A stretch of 64,000 nucleotides of DNA from Bacillus sp. UNC438CL73TsuS30 (lineage in GTDB: Bacteria > Bacillota > Bacilli > Bacillales > Cytobacillaceae): the NCBI RefSeq assembly GCF_000482325.1, contig NZ_KI535295.1:1041060-1105059 (forward strand), written 5' to 3'. Under the pieces are notes generated by a model that searched no databases, was not told where the DNA came from, and saw only the letters and a list, made by a program, of their open reading frames with translations. Numbering within the stretch: the first letter of the stretch is position 1; each line of letters begins with the position of its first letter. The position numbers and the translations under genes were made by a program. This document shows positions 15,726 through 25,387 of this stretch, in pieces.

Positions 15726-17192
15726 ATGGTGGATGATCGTGTAGTAGAAATTTCGGCCTATAAAGTACCAAAGTCAATCCGGCTAACTGAATTTCGTGAG
15801 GAATTGTACGAAACAGAAAAGGGCGTTTTTATACTAAAATATCCGATTCTATCAGCAGGTAACATCGCCGAGATTTCTCGGACTGTTCAGGAAAATAGGA
15901 ATCGATATTTAGCTGGTCTCTCGATAAGCGATATCGTTGCAAAAATTGACCTGGCCGTTCAGCAATGGCTAAATCCTGATTATCGGTTACGACAAATTGC
16001 GGAAATTCTGATTCCTAGAATTACTGGATATGATTCGGAGATGGTCAGGCTAGAATTAAAACGGTACATTAGAATGTTTCGCAAAAAAGAACTCCTGCGC
16101 TTTCTTGATGAAGAGTTTGACCAGCCAGCCATGCTTGATGAGTTTCGTCCGAGAAAAACTGGGGGTATGAGCAAAGCATTTGGACCAAGATCGATTTTTC
16201 ATGTTTTCTCCGGAAACGTCCCAGGTGTTCAAATCTGGAGTTTAATCATGGGACTGCTGCTGAAATCCGCGAATATCGGAAAAACCTCTACGGCGGAGCC
16301 GTTATTTCCCGTTTTGTTTGCAGAAACATTAAAGGAAGTGGACCCGCTATTAGCTGAATCTATCGCGATACTTCCCTGGAAAGGCGGGACAAAGGAGCTT
16401 GAGGAGCAGGCAATAGCAGCAGCGGAAGCGGTGATTGTTTATGGATCCAATACAACCGTAGAAAAAATACGTGAACTCGTGCCATTTGGAAAGAAATTAT
16501 TAACCTATGGCCACAAAATTAGTCTCGCTTTGATTGGCAAGGAGGCACTTACTGCCGACTATTATTTTGACACCATTCACAAATTGGCGGAGGATGTTTC
16601 CGTATACGACCAGCAAAGCTGTTTATCTCCTCAATCGGTATTAGTGGAAGAGGGAGGGGCCGTCAGTCCGAAGCAATTTGCACAAATGCTTGCAGCGGAA
16701 TTAGAACGTTATCATAAAAAACGTCCGCGGGCCAAGCTTGCCGCTGAAGAAGCAATGTCCATTCAAAAGGTAAGAAATCACTATCATTTGGAGTCATTGT
16801 CAGGGGATGGCGTCAGTGTCTTTGCAAGTCAAAACGATTCTGCATGGACGGTCATTTATCATCCTGAACCAGGAATGGAAGGGTCGCCGCTGAATCGAAC
16901 AATTCATGTTTTCAGCTCAAAAAGCTTAGAGGTTGATTTTGAGAAAATAATGCCATATCAAGACTATTTACAATCTTGTGGCCTTGCGGTATCACCGGTT
17001 CGACTTTTTCAAATCGCTGAATTGCTGGGGAAAATGGGGGTTAATCGTATCGCTCCGATTGGCGAAATGAATCGGGCGAAGCCAGGCTGGCATCACGATG
17101 GCGGTTTTAACTTACTGGATTTAGTAAGGTTTACTGATATTGAACGGAACCTTGAACAAGATTTGGAACGGTTTGACCCGGATGTCGAGTAG
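15726..17192 (+). CDS. LuxC-like acyl reductase (aldehyde-forming)
   Basis: A 488-residue LuxC-family acyl-CoA/acyl-protein reductase of the aldehyde dehydrogenase superfamily. The catalytic cysteine is Cys299 in YDQQSCLSPQSV; FHVFSGNVPGVQI near 158-170 corresponds to the NAD(P)-binding region. The chosen ATG at 15726 has GAGGGG about seven bases upstream. The enzyme would take the acyl group activated by the LuxE-like partner and reduce it to an aldehyde with NAD(P)H. It sits between the LuxE-like gene and a short-chain dehydrogenase, so the three genes read as an acid-to-alcohol reduction set. Confidence 0.87.
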   Translation: MVDDRVVEISAYKVPKSIRLTEFREELYETEKGVFILKYPILSAGNIAEISRTVQENRNRYLAGLSISDIVAKIDLAVQQWLNPDYRLRQIAEILIPRITGYDSEMVRLELKRYIRMFRKKELLRFLDEEFDQPAMLDEFRPRKTGGMSKAFGPRSIFHVFSGNVPGVQIWSLIMGLLLKSANIGKTSTAEPLFPVLFAETLKEVDPLLAESIAILPWKGGTKELEEQAIAAAEAVIVYGSNTTVEKIRELVPFGKKLLTYGHKISLALIGKEALTADYYFDTIHKLAEDVSVYDQQSCLSPQSVLVEEGGAVSPKQFAQMLAAELERYHKKRPRAKLAAEEAMSIQKVRNHYHLESLSGDGVSVFASQNDSAWTVIYHPEPGMEGSPLNRTIHVFSSKSLEVDFEKIMPYQDYLQSCGLAVSPVRLFQIAELLGKMGVNRIAPIGEMNRAKPGWHHDGGFNLLDLVRFTDIERNLEQDLERFDPDVE

Positions 17193-17207
17193 AAGGAAGG
17201 TTGAAAA

Positions 17208-17975
17208 ATGATTTTAAAAGATAAAATTGTCCTGGTTACGGGGGCGAGCCGCGGAATTGGTGCCGCCGTTGCTAAGAAGGCAGCATCTGAAGGTGCGTTT
17301 GTAATTGTGAATTACTTGAAAAATAATCTGCTTGCTGAGCAAGTAGTCTTGGAAATTGAAGCAATGGGGGGACAGGCTTTCGCAATTCAAGCAGATGTCC
17401 GGGATGAAGTCGAAGTGTGCGAAATGATGAACCAAATCATTGATTCCTTTGGTGGAATTGATGTAGTGGTCAATAATGCCCTCAACCATTATACGTTTAA
17501 TCCAAAAACACGTAAGACAGCTTGGGAACTGGAGTGGGCGGATTATGACCAGCAAATCGCAGGCAGTCTCCAAGGTGCTTTTCATATTTGCAAAGCTGCA
17601 ATGCCTTTTATGAAAAAACAAATGTCGGGACGCATCATCAATATTACTAGTAATTTAATCGATTTCCCGGTAGTCCCGTATCATGATTATTCAACAGCAA
17701 AAATGGCCCTGCTAGGGTATACAAGGAACCTTGCAAAAGAACTGGGTGCCTTTGGAATTACGGTTAATGCGGTTTCCCCGGGACTTACGTATCCAACCGA
17801 CTCCAGTTCGGAGACAAAAGAGGATGTACGAGAAATGATAATCGGTTTAACACCGATGCACCGCCTTGCTATGCCCGACGATATTGCAGGAGCTATTCTA
17901 TTTTTAGCATCTGACTGGGCATCATTTATTACTGGGCAGTGTATAAATGTAGATGGCGGAATAGTGATGAATTAA
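17208..17975 (+). CDS. Short-chain dehydrogenase/reductase (FabG-like) in thiamin operon
   Basis: A 255-residue classical SDR. The cofactor motif TGASRGIG is at 11-18, NNA at 89-91, and the catalytic Ser148, Tyr161 and Lys165 are in ITSN and YSTAK. FabG-like automatic labels are likely, but fatty-acid synthesis is not suggested by the neighbours. Coming after LuxE- and LuxC-like genes, it could reduce the aldehyde to an alcohol, perhaps the hydroxyethyl side chain that ThiM phosphorylates. AAGGAAGG precedes the start. Confidence 0.88.
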   Translation: MILKDKIVLVTGASRGIGAAVAKKAASEGAFVIVNYLKNNLLAEQVVLEIEAMGGQAFAIQADVRDEVEVCEMMNQIIDSFGGIDVVVNNALNHYTFNPKTRKTAWELEWADYDQQIAGSLQGAFHICKAAMPFMKKQMSGRIINITSNLIDFPVVPYHDYSTAKMALLGYTRNLAKELGAFGITVNAVSPGLTYPTDSSSETKEDVREMIIGLTPMHRLAMPDDIAGAILFLASDWASFITGQCINVDGGIVMN

Positions 17976-17994
17976 TAGAAGGAGGAAATTTGAT

Positions 17995-18801
17995 ATGAAT
18001 AAAAAGTTTATAAGCGCGACACTACAAAAAGTAAGAGAAAAAAACCCGTTGGTACATAACATCACAAATGTAGTGGTGACAAATTTTACCGCAAATGGAC
18101 TGCTGGCACTTGGGGCATCGCCCGTTATGGCCTATGCTCCCGAGGAAGTAGCGGATATGGCAAAAATAGCAGGCGCTCTTGTACTAAATATTGGTACGTT
18201 AAACACAATAGAGATTGAATCGATGATCATTGCTGGTAAATCAGCGAACGTAAATGGGGTACCTGTTATTTTTGATCCAGTTGGTGCAGGGGCAACCCCT
18301 TTTAGAACGGAAACAGCTAAAAAACTTATGAATGAGATACGAATTTCAGTAATCCGCGGGAATGCAGCAGAAATCGCCAATGTTGCAGGGCTTGATTGGG
18401 AGATTAAAGGCGTAGATGCAGGAGAGTCAAACGGTAATGCAATGGAATTGGCGATTCAAACAGCACAAAAATTGAATACTGTTGTTGTGATAACCGGTAA
18501 GGATGATGTCATTTCTGACGGTAAGAAAACCTTTATCGTTCATAACGGTCATCCGATTCTAACAAAAGTGACCGGCACCGGTTGCTTATTAACCTCTGTA
18601 ATTGGTGCTTTTTCAGCTGTTGAAAAGGATTTGCTATCAGCCTCCGTTTCAGCATTAGTCTTCTATGGGTCTGCTGCTGAAATTGCCGCTGAAAAAACAG
18701 CTTCTATGGGACCGGGAAGTTTTCAAATTGAATTTTTAAATCAACTTTATCAAGTTTCCGGGGCAGAAATTGAGAATTATGGTTATTTTACTGAACAGTA
18801 G
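17995..18801 (+). CDS. thiM: Hydroxyethylthiazole kinase
   Basis: A 268-residue ThiM of the ribokinase-like fold. Signature segments are [19 protein letters not shown] and [10 protein letters not shown] at the N-terminus, [13 protein letters not shown] in the middle, and the anion-hole motif TGTGC near the C-terminus. It phosphorylates 4-methyl-5-(2-hydroxyethyl)thiazole so it can be joined to HMP-PP by ThiE. A strong AGGAGG lies eleven bases upstream. It is directly downstream of the acid-reduction genes. Confidence 0.95.
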   Translation: MNKKFISATLQKVREKNPLVHNITNVVVTNFTANGLLALGASPVMAYAPEEVADMAKIAGALVLNIGTLNTIEIESMIIAGKSANVNGVPVIFDPVGAGATPFRTETAKKLMNEIRISVIRGNAAEIANVAGLDWEIKGVDAGESNGNAMELAIQTAQKLNTVVVITGKDDVISDGKKTFIVHNGHPILTKVTGTGCLLTSVIGAFSAVEKDLLSASVSALVFYGSAAEIAAEKTASMGPGSFQIEFLNQLYQVSGAEIENYGYFTEQ

Positions 18802-18815
18802 GGAGAGAGAGTACA

Positions 18816-19640
18816 ATGGATGTCAGAAAAGCATTAACGATTGCAGGCTCTGATTCTGGCGGTGGTGCCGGAATCCAGGCGGATTTAAAAACGTTTCAAG
18901 AGCTAGGTGTCTTCGGAATGTCTGCTCTAACTGCAGTTACGGCACAAAATACATTGGGTGTGCAAGCGGTTTATCCGATGACTAAAGAAGCAGTGGCGGC
19001 ACAAATTGACTCCATAGGAGCTGATATGGGGACAAATGCTGTGAAAACAGGGATGCTTTTCAGTTCAGAGATCATTCGTGCGGTTTCGGAAAAAATTAGT
19101 CAAAATCAGTGGGAAAAGGGTATTGTTGATCCGGTGATGATTGCAAAAGGGGGCGCATCCCTGCTGCAAATGGAAGCCATTGAAGCTTTGAAAAAATATC
19201 TTTTACCATTGGCATGGGTAGTAACCCCGAATATTCCTGAAGCCGAGGTGTTAACAGGAATGACGATTACTACTATTGATGATCGAAAAAAAGCAGCAAA
19301 ACGAATCATCGATTTTGGGGCTAAGCATGTAGTAATAAAAGGCGGCCATGATGAGAAACTCGAAGATGCTGTTGACCTTCTCTATGATGGAACGGAATTT
19401 TACTATTTTAATAGTAAGCGAATTTTAACAAGAAACACCCACGGTACAGGCTGCACTTTTTCAGCGGCGATTACGGCAGAAGTAGCGAAAGGTTCCAATG
19501 TTTATGAGGCTGTTGCAAATGCCAAAGAATTTATTCAAGCGGCCATCGAAGCAGATTTGTTCATTGGTTCCGGCCATGGGCCGACGAACCATTGGGCGTA
19601 CAACCGAAAGCGGGGCATTTTAAATGGAACGAATGAATAA
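18816..19640 (+). CDS. thiD: Hydroxymethylpyrimidine/phosphomethylpyrimidine kinase
   Basis: A 274-residue Thi[20 protein letters not shown] at residues 9-27 is the family hallmark, and [13 protein letters not shown] near the C-terminus holds the catalytic GTGC. It makes HMP-PP from HMP or HMP-P. B. subtilis-type bacteria also have pyridoxal-kinase paralogues of similar sequence, but the ThiM-ThiD-ThiE order fixes its role. Confidence 0.94.
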   Translation: MDVRKALTIAGSDSGGGAGIQADLKTFQELGVFGMSALTAVTAQNTLGVQAVYPMTKEAVAAQIDSIGADMGTNAVKTGMLFSSEIIRAVSEKISQNQWEKGIVDPVMIAKGGASLLQMEAIEALKKYLLPLAWVVTPNIPEAEVLTGMTITTIDDRKKAAKRIIDFGAKHVVIKGGHDEKLEDAVDLLYDGTEFYYFNSKRILTRNTHGTGCTFSAAITAEVAKGSNVYEAVANAKEFIQAAIEADLFIGSGHGPTNHWAYNRKRGILNGTNE

Positions 19641-20289
19641 GGAATCGATCCAGGCAGCTTTAAAAGTTTACTTTATTATGGGGAGTAATAATTGCAATAA
19701 AGATCCTGAAACGGTGTTGGAAGAAGCGATTGCTGGAGGAATTACCTTGTTTCAATTTCGAGAAAAAGGAAAAGGTGCTCTTGATGGAGCAGCAAAATAT
19801 GATCTTGCAAGAAGGCTCCAGCAAATTTGCCGGATGAACAAAATTCCTTTCATTGTCAATGATGATGTTGGGTTGGCGCTAGAATTAGATGCGGATGGTA
19901 TTCATATTGGGCAGGATGATGAACCGGTTGAAACCATTCGTGAAAGGATTGGTAATAAGATTCTGGGGGTTTCCACTCACACCCTTGAGGAAGCCGAGGT
20001 AGCTGTAAGGTGCGGAGCCGACTATCTTGGAATTGGTCCGATTTTTCCAACCAGTACCAAGGAGGATGCGAAAGCAGTACAGGGGACTTCTTTAATTGAT
20101 AAGCTACGTGGAAATGGTATTATGATTCCGTTAGTTGGGATTGGCGGGATTAATGCGTCGAATGCCTCGATGGTTTTGAAAGCTGGGGCAGATGGGGTAT
20201 CAGTAATTACGTCCATTAGTAAGGCTGCTGATGTTACTGAATCAGCAAGACAATTATGGTTTGCAGTTATTGGGGAGCAAAATTACTAA
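19624..20289 (+). CDS. thiE: Thiamine-phosphate synthase
   Basis: A 221-residue TIM-barrel ThiE. Landmarks are [11 protein letters not shown] (pyrophosphate/Mg region), [24 protein letters not shown], and [15 protein letters not shown] with the conserved serine/threonine substrate contacts, and then VGIGGI. It joins HMP-PP and thiazole phosphate to thiamin phosphate. It overlaps thiD by 17 bases. A second in-frame ATG at 19633 is a possible start. Confidence 0.94.
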   Translation: MERMNKESIQAALKVYFIMGSNNCNKDPETVLEEAIAGGITLFQFREKGKGALDGAAKYDLARRLQQICRMNKIPFIVNDDVGLALELDADGIHIGQDDEPVETIRERIGNKILGVSTHTLEEAEVAVRCGADYLGIGPIFPTSTKEDAKAVQGTSLIDKLRGNGIMIPLVGIGGINASNASMVLKAGADGVSVITSISKAADVTESARQLWFAVIGEQNY

Positions 20290-20349
20290 TCAATTACTCC
20301 ATCACCAAATGAAGGACAAAACTGTGGAAAATCCGAAAATAACCAGTAA

Positions 20350-20385
20350 AAAGCGCCCCAGCTAAGGCTAGGGGCGCTTTACTAA
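20350..20385. terminator. Bidirectional terminator between thiE and the PBP gene
   Basis: A perfect 10-bp stem AAAGCGCCCC/GGGGCGCTTT, with further pairing in the loop, lies between the convergent genes, with A/T tracts at both ends. Confidence 0.9.
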
Positions 20386-20386
20386 T

Positions 20387-22489
20387 TTATTGAGTAGCTC
20401 CACGAATTTTCTGAATTACCGAATCCACCGTTTGGCCGACTTTATACAGAACTTTATCCAGATTCTCCTTCCAAACAGGGGCATTTTCCTTAATTGTTTT
20501 GCCGATCTTTTCGGCATTCGCATTTAATTCCTTTTTAATTTCTTCTGCCTTTTGTTGCATTTCCTTCCTGGATTGAGTCTTTCCAGCAAGCTGATCATTC
20601 ACCGAAACCACATCAAAATTCTTCCGTGGAACATATGGAAGGGAAGACCGCATGATCTCCTTGAAAATCGGTACAACTTGGACTGAACTTGCGCCCGTCA
20701 AATAATGCTGCCTGTCCGTTTGGTCAAATCCAATCCAGATGGCGCCAACGAGATTTGGGGTATACCCGACCATCCACTGAGCCTTTGTTCCGGAAACACC
20801 ACTGAAAGGCAGCTGGGTGGAACCAGTTTTAGCGGCAATTTGAACTCCAGGTATATGGGCGCGCTGACCTGTTCCTGATTCCACAACATTTAACAGCATA
20901 GAGGTCATCTCATTCGTCACCTTCTTTGAAGTTACCTTGGTTGCTTTAGATTTATGCTCCACAATCACATTCCCAGTTGGTCCGACAATTTTCGTTATCA
21001 GATGGCTGTCATACCGCTTCCCGCCATTTGGAAACGTTGAAAATGCATCGGCCATTTGCAGAGGGGAAACCCCTTTACTCATACCGCCAAGCGCGATCGC
21101 TAAGTTTTTGTCGGCTTTCTGGACGGGGATACCGAAACGGTTCAAGGAATTAAGACCTTTATCAAGTCCGATTTTATCCAATAGCCAAACCGCTGGAATA
21201 TTCAAGGACTCCTCAAGAGCTTTGTACATAGGAACCTTCCCGCTATATGTTCTTGAAAAATTCTCCGGCTTATACTTGCCAAAGGAAATTGGCTTGTCTA
21301 CTAGCTCAGAGGAATAATCATATCCCTCTTCAAGTGCAGGCGTATAAACTGCGAGCGGTTTTATAGATGAACCAGGCTGAGCATTTAATTGCGTTGCCCG
21401 GTTAAAGCCGCGAAATACATGCTCACCGCGGCCGCCCACAAGAGCCCGTACTCCTCCTGAGGCAGGATCCATTAATACCGACCCGCTTTGTGATAGCTTT
21501 CCACCCATGCTTCTTGGGAATAAATAATCCTTACTATATACATTTTCCATACCTGCCTGCAAATTCTGATCCATTTCGGTATAAATTCGATAACCGCGTG
21601 TTAAAATTTCATCCTGTGTCAAGCCATAACGATAAATTGCTTCATTTAATACGGCATCAACATAGTAAGGGTATTTCCGGTCAACAAAGCTTCCACCGCC
21701 ATTATCAAGGACAATCTTTTCATTAATCGCTTGTTTATACTGTGAAGCGGTAATGAAGTTAAGTTCCTTCATTTTGGCTAGTACCACATTGCGGCGTTTA
21801 ACGGCCTCATCATAATTTTTATAAGGGTCAAGGTAGTCCGGAGCATGAAGCAATCCGGCCAAGAGAGCCGCCTCACTAATGGATACATCCTTGATATCCT
21901 TATTAAAATACTTCTTTGCCGCATTTCCAATCCCCCATGCACCGCTGCCAAAGTAGACCTGATTCAAATACATTTGCAAAATTTCATTTTTGGTATAAAC
22001 CTTTTCGATTTTAACGGCCAAAAATAATTCCTCAGCCTTCCGCTTGTAGGTCCGTTCTGGCGAGAGCAAAGCATTTTTAGCAAGCTGCTGGGTTAAGGTA
22101 CTTCCTCCTGCCGTTACTCTTCCAGATAATAAATTTCCAAAAAACGCTCGGGCAATCCCTCTGACATCGAAGCCGCCATGCTGATAAAAGCGCTCGTCCT
22201 CAATTGCCACAACAGCATTTGGAACATATTTTGGAACTTCTTCAATGTTCACGCCCTTTGTCCGATTCGTTAATACATTCGTTGCCACTTTGCCATTTTT
22301 ATCATAAATAACAGTTGGCTGGTTTAACCCCTGTTTTAACGATTCCACATTTGCTCTAATTGCAATCCAACCAAAATAAAGAATCGTAATTAAAACAACG
22401 AACAATAAAATTAATAAAAAAATTTGTGTAAGATGACGCTTTTTCCAAAAATTTCCAATTTTTTCCCAATAGGGCTGCAATTTTTCCAT
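20387..22489 (-). CDS. Class A penicillin-binding protein (PbpF-like)
   Basis: A 700-residue bifunctional peptidoglycan synthase. A basic N-terminus and one membrane anchor (about residues 22-46) are followed by a glycosyltransferase domain with EDERFYQHGG carrying the catalytic Glu, and GGSTLTQQLAKN. The transpeptidase domain has GSSIKPL (active Ser), SLN and KTGS motifs. Segments such as GVSG followed by MVGYTP and IGFDQTD recall B. subtilis PbpF (PBP2c), a vegetative/forespore enzyme, more than PbpD or PbpG. The C-terminus is a Lys/Glu-rich, possibly coiled tail. It stands alone, convergent with thiE. Confidence 0.9.
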   Translation of the reverse strand: MEKLQPYWEKIGNFWKKRHLTQIFLLILLFVVLITILYFGWIAIRANVESLKQGLNQPTVIYDKNGKVATNVLTNRTKGVNIEEVPKYVPNAVVAIEDERFYQHGGFDVRGIARAFFGNLLSGRVTAGGSTLTQQLAKNALLSPERTYKRKAEELFLAVKIEKVYTKNEILQMYLNQVYFGSGAWGIGNAAKKYFNKDIKDVSISEAALLAGLLHAPDYLDPYKNYDEAVKRRNVVLAKMKELNFITASQYKQAINEKIVLDNGGGSFVDRKYPYYVDAVLNEAIYRYGLTQDEILTRGYRIYTEMDQNLQAGMENVYSKDYLFPRSMGGKLSQSGSVLMDPASGGVRALVGGRGEHVFRGFNRATQLNAQPGSSIKPLAVYTPALEEGYDYSSELVDKPISFGKYKPENFSRTYSGKVPMYKALEESLNIPAVWLLDKIGLDKGLNSLNRFGIPVQKADKNLAIALGGMSKGVSPLQMADAFSTFPNGGKRYDSHLITKIVGPTGNVIVEHKSKATKVTSKKVTNEMTSMLLNVVESGTGQRAHIPGVQIAAKTGSTQLPFSGVSGTKAQWMVGYTPNLVGAIWIGFDQTDRQHYLTGASSVQVVPIFKEIMRSSLPYVPRKNFDVVSVNDQLAGKTQSRKEMQQKAEEIKKELNANAEKIGKTIKENAPVWKENLDKVLYKVGQTVDSVIQKIRGATQ

Positions 22490-22680
22490 TTTATCTCCTA
22501 ACTTTCAAGGGAATTTTGCTTTTTTCATTATAAGATTTATTGTCGAAAAAGACCAATAATACGGTAATTTTTCTAGAAATATACCCATTTTTTTTAGAAG
22601 CAGTTTTTTTGGACAACCATTTATGTCACAAGCATATCTTATAGAAAAGAGAGATTACAACATATGAAGGGAGTAGAAGC

Positions 22681-22947
22681 ATGATTAACTGGAAAGTTCG
22701 CTTAAAAAACAAACATTGGGTGCTTGCCTTTGTTTCGCAGGTGATGATCGTTCTTCAAATGATTTTGTCTGGATTAAATATGTTGGGTTTAATCCATTTT
22801 GAATTGACACAAGCGATTCAGAGTTCAGTATTAACCTTTATTAATGCTATATTTGTCATTCTTTCAATGCTTGGTCTCGTTCAAGATCCAACCACAAAAG
22901 GATATGGGGATAGTGACCGCGCCTTAAATTATAAAGACCCAAGTTAA
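22681..22947 (+). CDS. Phi-LC3 family holin-like small membrane protein
   Basis: An 88-residue protein with two membrane helices separated by a short turn, starting with MINWKVRLKNKHW and ending in a conserved DPTTKGYGDS segment. Both are typical of phage_holin_1 (phi-LC3) proteins. A GAAGGGAG site precedes the start. No endolysin or other phage gene is nearby, so this is an orphan that has probably been kept for a cell-envelope role. The divergent neighbour is a PBP. Confidence 0.85.
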   Translation: MINWKVRLKNKHWVLAFVSQVMIVLQMILSGLNMLGLIHFELTQAIQSSVLTFINAIFVILSMLGLVQDPTTKGYGDSDRALNYKDPS

Positions 22948-22971
22948 AAGAATAATATAATGAAAGAAAAC

Positions 22972-23009
22972 GTCCAGGCTGCCATTCAACTGACAGTGTG
23001 GACTTTTTT
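22972..23009 (+). terminator. Terminator after holin-like gene
   Basis: GTCCAGGCTG pairs with CAGTGTGGAC (one mismatch, one G-U), and a T6 run follows. Confidence 0.75.
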
Positions 23010-23048
23010 GCTTTTTGTGTCTAATTTGTAACAATTGAAAAAACTCCG

Positions 23049-23105
23049 TTGACACTGATAATCATTCTCTATTATAATTATAAATGTAAATGATAATCAT
23101 TATCA
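23049..23105 (+). promoter_or_regulatory. Sigma-A promoter with two Fur boxes
   Basis: TTGACA at 23049-23054 and TATAAT at 23073-23078 are 18 bases apart. A half-matching Fur box TGATAATCATTCTCT (23056-23070) fills the spacer, and a perfect 7-1-7 Fur box TGATAATCATTATCA lies at 23091-23105, just after the expected transcription start. The downstream lipoprotein gene should be repressed by Fur when iron is plentiful. Confidence 0.9.
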
Positions 23106-23142
23106 AATATATAAATAATCTACATACGGGGGAGAAAGCAAA

Positions 23143-24333
23143 ATGGCAATGAAATTTAAAGTGTTTGCAGCAATGGCCGCATTATCACTGGTACTAGGAG
23201 CATGTGGCAAAGCAGAAGAGAATACAAATAAATCCAAAGTTGAAAGCAATCAAAGCAATCAAAAATCAGAAGTAGAGAAAAACGAATCTGCTGAGAAAGA
23301 AAAAGTAGAATATGCAGATGTTTTTACAGAAGCAGTGACAGAGCTTGAGAAAGCCAAGGAAGGCAAAAAGGTTGACTTTGATAAAGTCACACAATTATAT
23401 AACAACAATTTGAAAGAATTAGTTCAAAATAGGGATGCAGAATTTGAAGATACTGTTGATGAAAAAATCACGGCTGCATTAACAGCTGGCAAAGACGGAT
23501 CCTTGGACCCGGTTGTGGTAAAACAAGTTTTTGATAAGCTTATGCAAAAGGTATTTTATACATCAATTAAGCATGATTTTACTGAAGTAGGAGATAAATG
23601 GGGCAAAACTGAAGAAGTAAATCACGAAATTGAAGAGGCAAAAGAATATTATGCAATTCTAAAAACTACAGTTGAAAAACGTGATGCTGCTTATGGTACC
23701 AATCTTGTAAGTGCAATTGATGGAGGCTTTAACGAAATCGAAACAGCTGTTAAAAACAACGATGAATTAGGCTTTAATCTTGGTAAGCAAGTAGTGGACA
23801 AAACCTTAATGAAGACCTTCTACTTAGCAACTGGTGCACTACCAAACGGCTATGCTACAAAAGCGGCAAATGAAGCGAAAAAGGATGAAAAAGCAGCAAA
23901 AGTAGAACAAGCTGAAGGCTGGGCATTCTTCCAATCTGTTTACTCATACCTTAACAAACATGCTGCTGATGAAACAGCATTTATCGAAAAACAATTTAAT
24001 TTAGAATCGAATGTTTTGGAGCTTGACCCAACTGCAGTAAATAAAGCATTTGTTCGCGGATTTGCGAAAATTGCAATCAGTGAGTACGGTGAAAGCAAGG
24101 AGTTACTTGGTAAAGATGATAAAGCGGTTGTAACTGGTTTAGAGGGTGCATTATTTATCGACATCATCGGTGAAGATATCAAAACCTTGCTTGGTGAGGA
24201 TGCCTACAAGAACCTGAACGAGAAAGCACATAAATATGTTGAAACCGCAAAAGCAAAAGATAAAGCTGCTGGCGAGGCGCAATTGAAGGACCTGATCTCC
24301 ACTCTGAATACAATCGTAGAAAAAGCGAAATAA
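23143..24333 (+). CDS. Fur-controlled repeat-containing lipoprotein, function unknown
   Basis: A 396-residue lipoprotein. The signal peptide ends at the lipobox LGAC with the cysteine at residue 21, followed by an Asn/Lys/Glu/Ser-rich linker to about residue 57 and an all-helical body. The body shows imperfect repeats of about 100 residues: NRDAEFED, KRDAAYGT and AADETAFI segments, each followed by FDKLMQKVFYTS, VDKTLMKTFYLA or FVRGFAKIAISEY. It does not look like EfeO (no HxxE peptidase-M75 motif seen). The promoter carries Fur boxes, so an iron-linked surface role, perhaps ferric or heme binding ahead of the FTR1 permease at 28.5 kb, is inferred. Confidence 0.85.
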   Translation: MAMKFKVFAAMAALSLVLGACGKAEENTNKSKVESNQSNQKSEVEKNESAEKEKVEYADVFTEAVTELEKAKEGKKVDFDKVTQLYNNNLKELVQNRDAEFEDTVDEKITAALTAGKDGSLDPVVVKQVFDKLMQKVFYTSIKHDFTEVGDKWGKTEEVNHEIEEAKEYYAILKTTVEKRDAAYGTNLVSAIDGGFNEIETAVKNNDELGFNLGKQVVDKTLMKTFYLATGALPNGYATKAANEAKKDEKAAKVEQAEGWAFFQSVYSYLNKHAADETAFIEKQFNLESNVLELDPTAVNKAFVRGFAKIAISEYGESKELLGKDDKAVVTGLEGALFIDIIGEDIKTLLGEDAYKNLNEKAHKYVETAKAKDKAAGEAQLKDLISTLNTIVEKAK

Positions 24334-24341
24334 TTTAGTGG

Positions 24342-24376
24342 AAAAACCTTGTTACAATTGCAAGGTTTTTCCTGTT
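24342..24376 (+). terminator. Terminator after the Fur-controlled lipoprotein
   Basis: A perfect 10-bp stem AAAAACCTTG/CAAGGTTTTT is followed by T-rich sequence. Confidence 0.85.
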
Positions 24377-24395
24377 TTTAGGGAATAGTATACAT

Positions 24396-25385
24396 ATGGA
24401 GCGGATGGAAGTGTATGAGGGTAAATCAAGCAAATTGGCAAAGAAATCAGGAAGGAATAAAGCTTGGGTGCGAACAGGTGGATTTTTACTAATTATCGTC
24501 TTTGTTTTTCTCTCTGTCCGTTATTTTCATGCGGAGCAATTTTGGAAGGAAACGAGGAAGTTTTTTGTCGATAACCCACTAATTCTTCTGATTGTAACTA
24601 TATGTTATTTTTTATCATTTTGTCTGCGAGCCGAAACATGGAGAATTTACTTAGGGAAAAAAGTTAGATATTTTAGCTGTCTTCAGGGGCTTCTCTTTAG
24701 TTTATTCATTAACCATATTACTCCGATTAAGGCAGGGGATGCTGTTAGGATTGGCGTCCTTTCCTGGAGGGAAAAGCATATTTCAACTTCGATATCTGCT
24801 CATTCGGTAGTGGTGTTAAGAGTATTGGATATGTTGATTTTACTGCTATTTTCATTCATAGGCCTCTTGGCTTTTTCACGCGGTATTCTGTTTAAATCAT
24901 CCATTGTTGTTCTAATAGCTGCTTTTGTTTTCATAATCCTTGCAATATGGTTCTTGAGGAGATACCTCCCAAAGTTTTTCAAAAAGCATCTACATATATT
25001 AAAAAATGGTTTTCAGGCTAAAAATTTTCTGCCTATCTTCACACTTACAGTTTTGAGCTGGGCCCTTGAAGGTGCAGTTGTTTTTGGGGTGACGGCATCA
25101 ATCGGCCAGCATCTTGGCCCATTTAAAGCCATCTGGGTAAACTCCATAACAGTTGGGGGGCAGGTTTTTCAAATTACCCCTGGGGGAATTTCTACATACG
25201 AATCAGTGATGACAGCAGCATTAACCAGTTTTCATTATCCAGTAAGTGAAGGCTATATGGTTGCATTAATTAGTCATAGCTATAAATTTATCTTTTCTTA
25301 TTTTGCAGGGTTCTTGCTGCTTTTGAAATCCCCAGCTGTAAAAATGAAACAAATTAAAGCGTTACTACGTTTGAGGAGAGATTAA
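24396..25385 (+). CDS. Flippase-like membrane protein (lysylphosphatidylglycerol synthase TM family)
   Basis: A 329-residue protein with about eight membrane helices of the UPF0104/LPG_synthase_TM family (the MprF N-domain and AglD-like group). Family-type landmarks are NHITPIKAGDAVRIG, the central RVLDM, and GGQVFQITPGGISTYESVM. Proteins of this family move lipids, or lipid-linked sugars, across the membrane. It heads a three-gene set with an alkaline-phosphatase-superfamily hydrolase and a GT2 glycosyltransferase. The start is ATG 24396; a second ATG at 24405 is possible. Confidence 0.82.
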   Translation: MERMEVYEGKSSKLAKKSGRNKAWVRTGGFLLIIVFVFLSVRYFHAEQFWKETRKFFVDNPLILLIVTICYFLSFCLRAETWRIYLGKKVRYFSCLQGLLFSLFINHITPIKAGDAVRIGVLSWREKHISTSISAHSVVVLRVLDMLILLLFSFIGLLAFSRGILFKSSIVVLIAAFVFIILAIWFLRRYLPKFFKKHLHILKNGFQAKNFLPIFTLTVLSWALEGAVVFGVTASIGQHLGPFKAIWVNSITVGGQVFQITPGGISTYESVMTAALTSFHYPVSEGYMVALISHSYKFIFSYFAGFLLLLKSPAVKMKQIKALLRLRRD

Positions 25386-25387
25386 GG

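Noticed and set aside
14597..17192. LuxE/LuxC-like genes considered as part of a bioluminescence or wax-ester pathway
   Set aside because: No luxA/luxB, wax synthase or fatty-acid gene is near, and the genes are embedded in a TPP-riboswitch operon with thiM, thiD and thiE.
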